In this document: positions 63,028-64,000 of the stretch, in pieces
Numbering within the stretch: the stretch's first letter is position 1
Layout of the letters: every line of letters begins with the position of its first letter
DNA from: Pseudomonas fluorescens
GTDB lineage: Bacteria; Pseudomonadota; Gammaproteobacteria; Pseudomonadales; Pseudomonadaceae
Length of the DNA: 64,000 nt
Direction: 5' to 3'
Assembly: GCF_001648775.1 (NCBI RefSeq)
Contig: NZ_LVEJ01000010.1
Location: 310,001 to 374,000, forward strand
Notes under the pieces: model-generated
Database searches by the model: none
Seen by the model: the letters and a program-made list of their open reading frames with translations, nothing else
Told to the model about the DNA's origin: nothing
Made by a program: the position numbers and the translations under genes

Positions 63028-64000
63028 ATGAAGTCGTCAGCCACCGACGAGCCGCGAGCGCCAGGCCAAGCCCCAGTCAAAACCCGCCGTTTCGGCATTT
63101 CACTGGTCTGGATCGTGCCGATTGTCGCGGTGCTGGTGGGCATCTCGCTGGTGGTGCACAACCTCATGCAGGAAGGGCCGACCATCACCGTGACGTTCAA
63201 GACCGGTGACGGTCTCACGGCCAATAAAACCGAAGTCAAATACCGCAACGTCGTCATCGGGCATGTCTCGGATGTCGAACTGGCCGACGATCACAAAAGC
63301 GTGAACGCGACGATCAAACTGGCCAAGCAGGCGGAAAGCTTTACCCGTGAAGATTCGCAGTTCTGGGTGGTGCGGCCACGCATCGGCGCCGGTGGCGTCT
63401 CGGGCATCGATACGCTGCTGTCCGGCGACTACATCGGTGCCGACATTGGCGAGGCGAATAACCGCGCGAAAACCTTCAAAGGCCTGGAGAACCCGCCGCC
63501 CATCACCTATGGCGAACCGGGCAAAACCTTCTCCTTGCACACCTCGGACCTGGGCTCGCTGGACATCGGCTCACCGGTTTACTACCGCAAGATCCCCGTC
63601 GGCCAAGTGGTGTCCTATGCACTGAATCCCGATGGCAAAGGCGTCAACATCGAAGTGTTCATTCATTCACCGAATGACGCCTACGTCACCGAAAACACTC
63701 GTTTCTGGAACGCCAGTGGCGTTGATGTCAGCGTCGGTGCCAATGGTTTCGCGGTAAAAACCGAATCCCTGTCGACCCTGTTGGTGGGCGGCATCGCCTT
63801 CCGCGCACCGGATTACAGCCCCAACGACACGGTCGCGGCGGAAAACAAAGACTTCGAACTGTTCGCCGACCAGACCGCCGCCCTCGCCCCGCCCAACGGC
63901 AAGGCGCAGTACCTGAGCCTGCGTTTCGATCAGGCCTTGCGTGGGCTGAAGGTCGATGCACCGGTGGAATTCCTCGGCGTCGAAATCGGTCGGGTGGTCG
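63028..64000 (+). CDS. pqiB: PqiB-family MCE protein (partial, 3' end outside window)
   Basis: About 324 residues are visible before the right edge. A cytoplasmic lead (MKSSATDEPRAPGQ) is followed by one helix (SLVWIVPIVAVLVGISLVVH) and then MCE/MlaD domains: TGDGLTANKTEVKYRNVVIG, LGSLDIGSPVYYRKIPVGQV and the start of a third at KAQYLSLRFDQALRG. This is PqiB, a tube-forming lipid-transport protein of the envelope. ATG at 63028 has GAGGAGG 6 bases upstream. PqiA, normally just upstream, is absent: the previous gene is the amine oxidase. Confidence 0.92.
   Translation, partial: MKSSATDEPRAPGQAPVKTRRFGISLVWIVPIVAVLVGISLVVHNLMQEGPTITVTFKTGDGLTANKTEVKYRNVVIGHVSDVELADDHKSVNATIKLAKQAESFTREDSQFWVVRPRIGAGGVSGIDTLLSGDYIGADIGEANNRAKTFKGLENPPPITYGEPGKTFSLHTSDLGSLDIGSPVYYRKIPVGQVVSYALNPDGKGVNIEVFIHSPNDAYVTENTRFWNASGVDVSVGANGFAVKTESLSTLLVGGIAFRAPDYSPNDTVAAENKDFELFADQTAALAPPNGKAQYLSLRFDQALRGLKVDAPVEFLGVEIGRVV

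Overview
The window looks like a chromosome segment from a Pseudomonas of the fluorescens/putida type. The evidence is the high GC content, AGGAGG-type ribosome sites, REP/REPIN palindromes at 46.55, 60.33 and 62.87 kb, and typical Pseudomonas gene sets: membrane glucose dehydrogenase next to an OprB porin, xylA-xylFGH with a fused XylR, a FecI-FecR-TonB receptor unit, and a glutamine synthetase/polyamine cluster. No rRNA, tRNA, IS element or CRISPR array was seen.

Layout. 0-2.5 kb: the end of an AlaE-like exporter, a LysR regulator facing an isochorismatase-like hydrolase, and a small lysine-rich protein. 2.6-5.3 kb: a lone 0.9-kilo-residue zinc-ribbon protein with a Vsr/PD-(D/E)xK-like nuclease core. 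5.5-9.3 kb: gcd-oprB (periplasmic glucose oxidation) with a clear promoter/operator. 9.6-11.5 kb: a RoxA-like dihaem cytochrome. 11.7-18.7 kb: an accessory stretch, visibly lower in GC in parts. It holds a Septu-like ATPase + HNH pair (PtuA/PtuB-like) preceded by a 31-codon ORF missed by length cut-offs, a divergent 47-codon ORF, a lipoprotein-like amidohydrolase, and a 412-residue protein whose N-terminal half aligns with HslV/proteasome-type Ntn hydrolases and keeps Thr-Asp-Lys. The stretch ends at a fragment of an MFS gene and a broken xdhC. 18.7-24.7 kb: a periplasmic molybdenum aldehyde/N-heterocycle oxidoreductase operon (2Fe-2S, Mo subunit, trihaem cytochrome c, XdhC pseudogene) with an AraC regulator.

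24.9-43.6 kb: mostly transporters, regulators and catabolic genes. These include a NepI-like MFS pump; a LysE-PanB-MaoC operon facing an Lrp/AsnC regulator; two LysR genes, one divergent from an MFS pump; a purine permease with a guanine-deaminase-like enzyme; an SMP-30 lactonase; a DUF1206 membrane protein; a class V aminotransferase; a dTMP-kinase-like protein; and MFS, ZIP and EamA transporters. 43.8-50.5 kb: D-xylose uptake and isomerisation (xylA, xylF, xylG, xylH, xylR). 50.7-58.8 kb: a cupin, a FecIR-controlled TonB receptor with a Fur-box-like site, the XaxAB-type binary pore-forming toxin, and an AraC regulator. 58.9-62.9 kb: glutamine synthetase-like enzyme, polyamine-binding protein and amine oxidase. 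63.0 kb to the end: the start of PqiB.

The strongest candidates for undescribed biology are the proteasome-like Ntn hydrolase, the Septu-like operon with its small leader ORF and methylase-like N-terminal region, and the multi-zinc-ribbon nuclease. All calls rest on reading the sequence and recalled family features. No database search was run.
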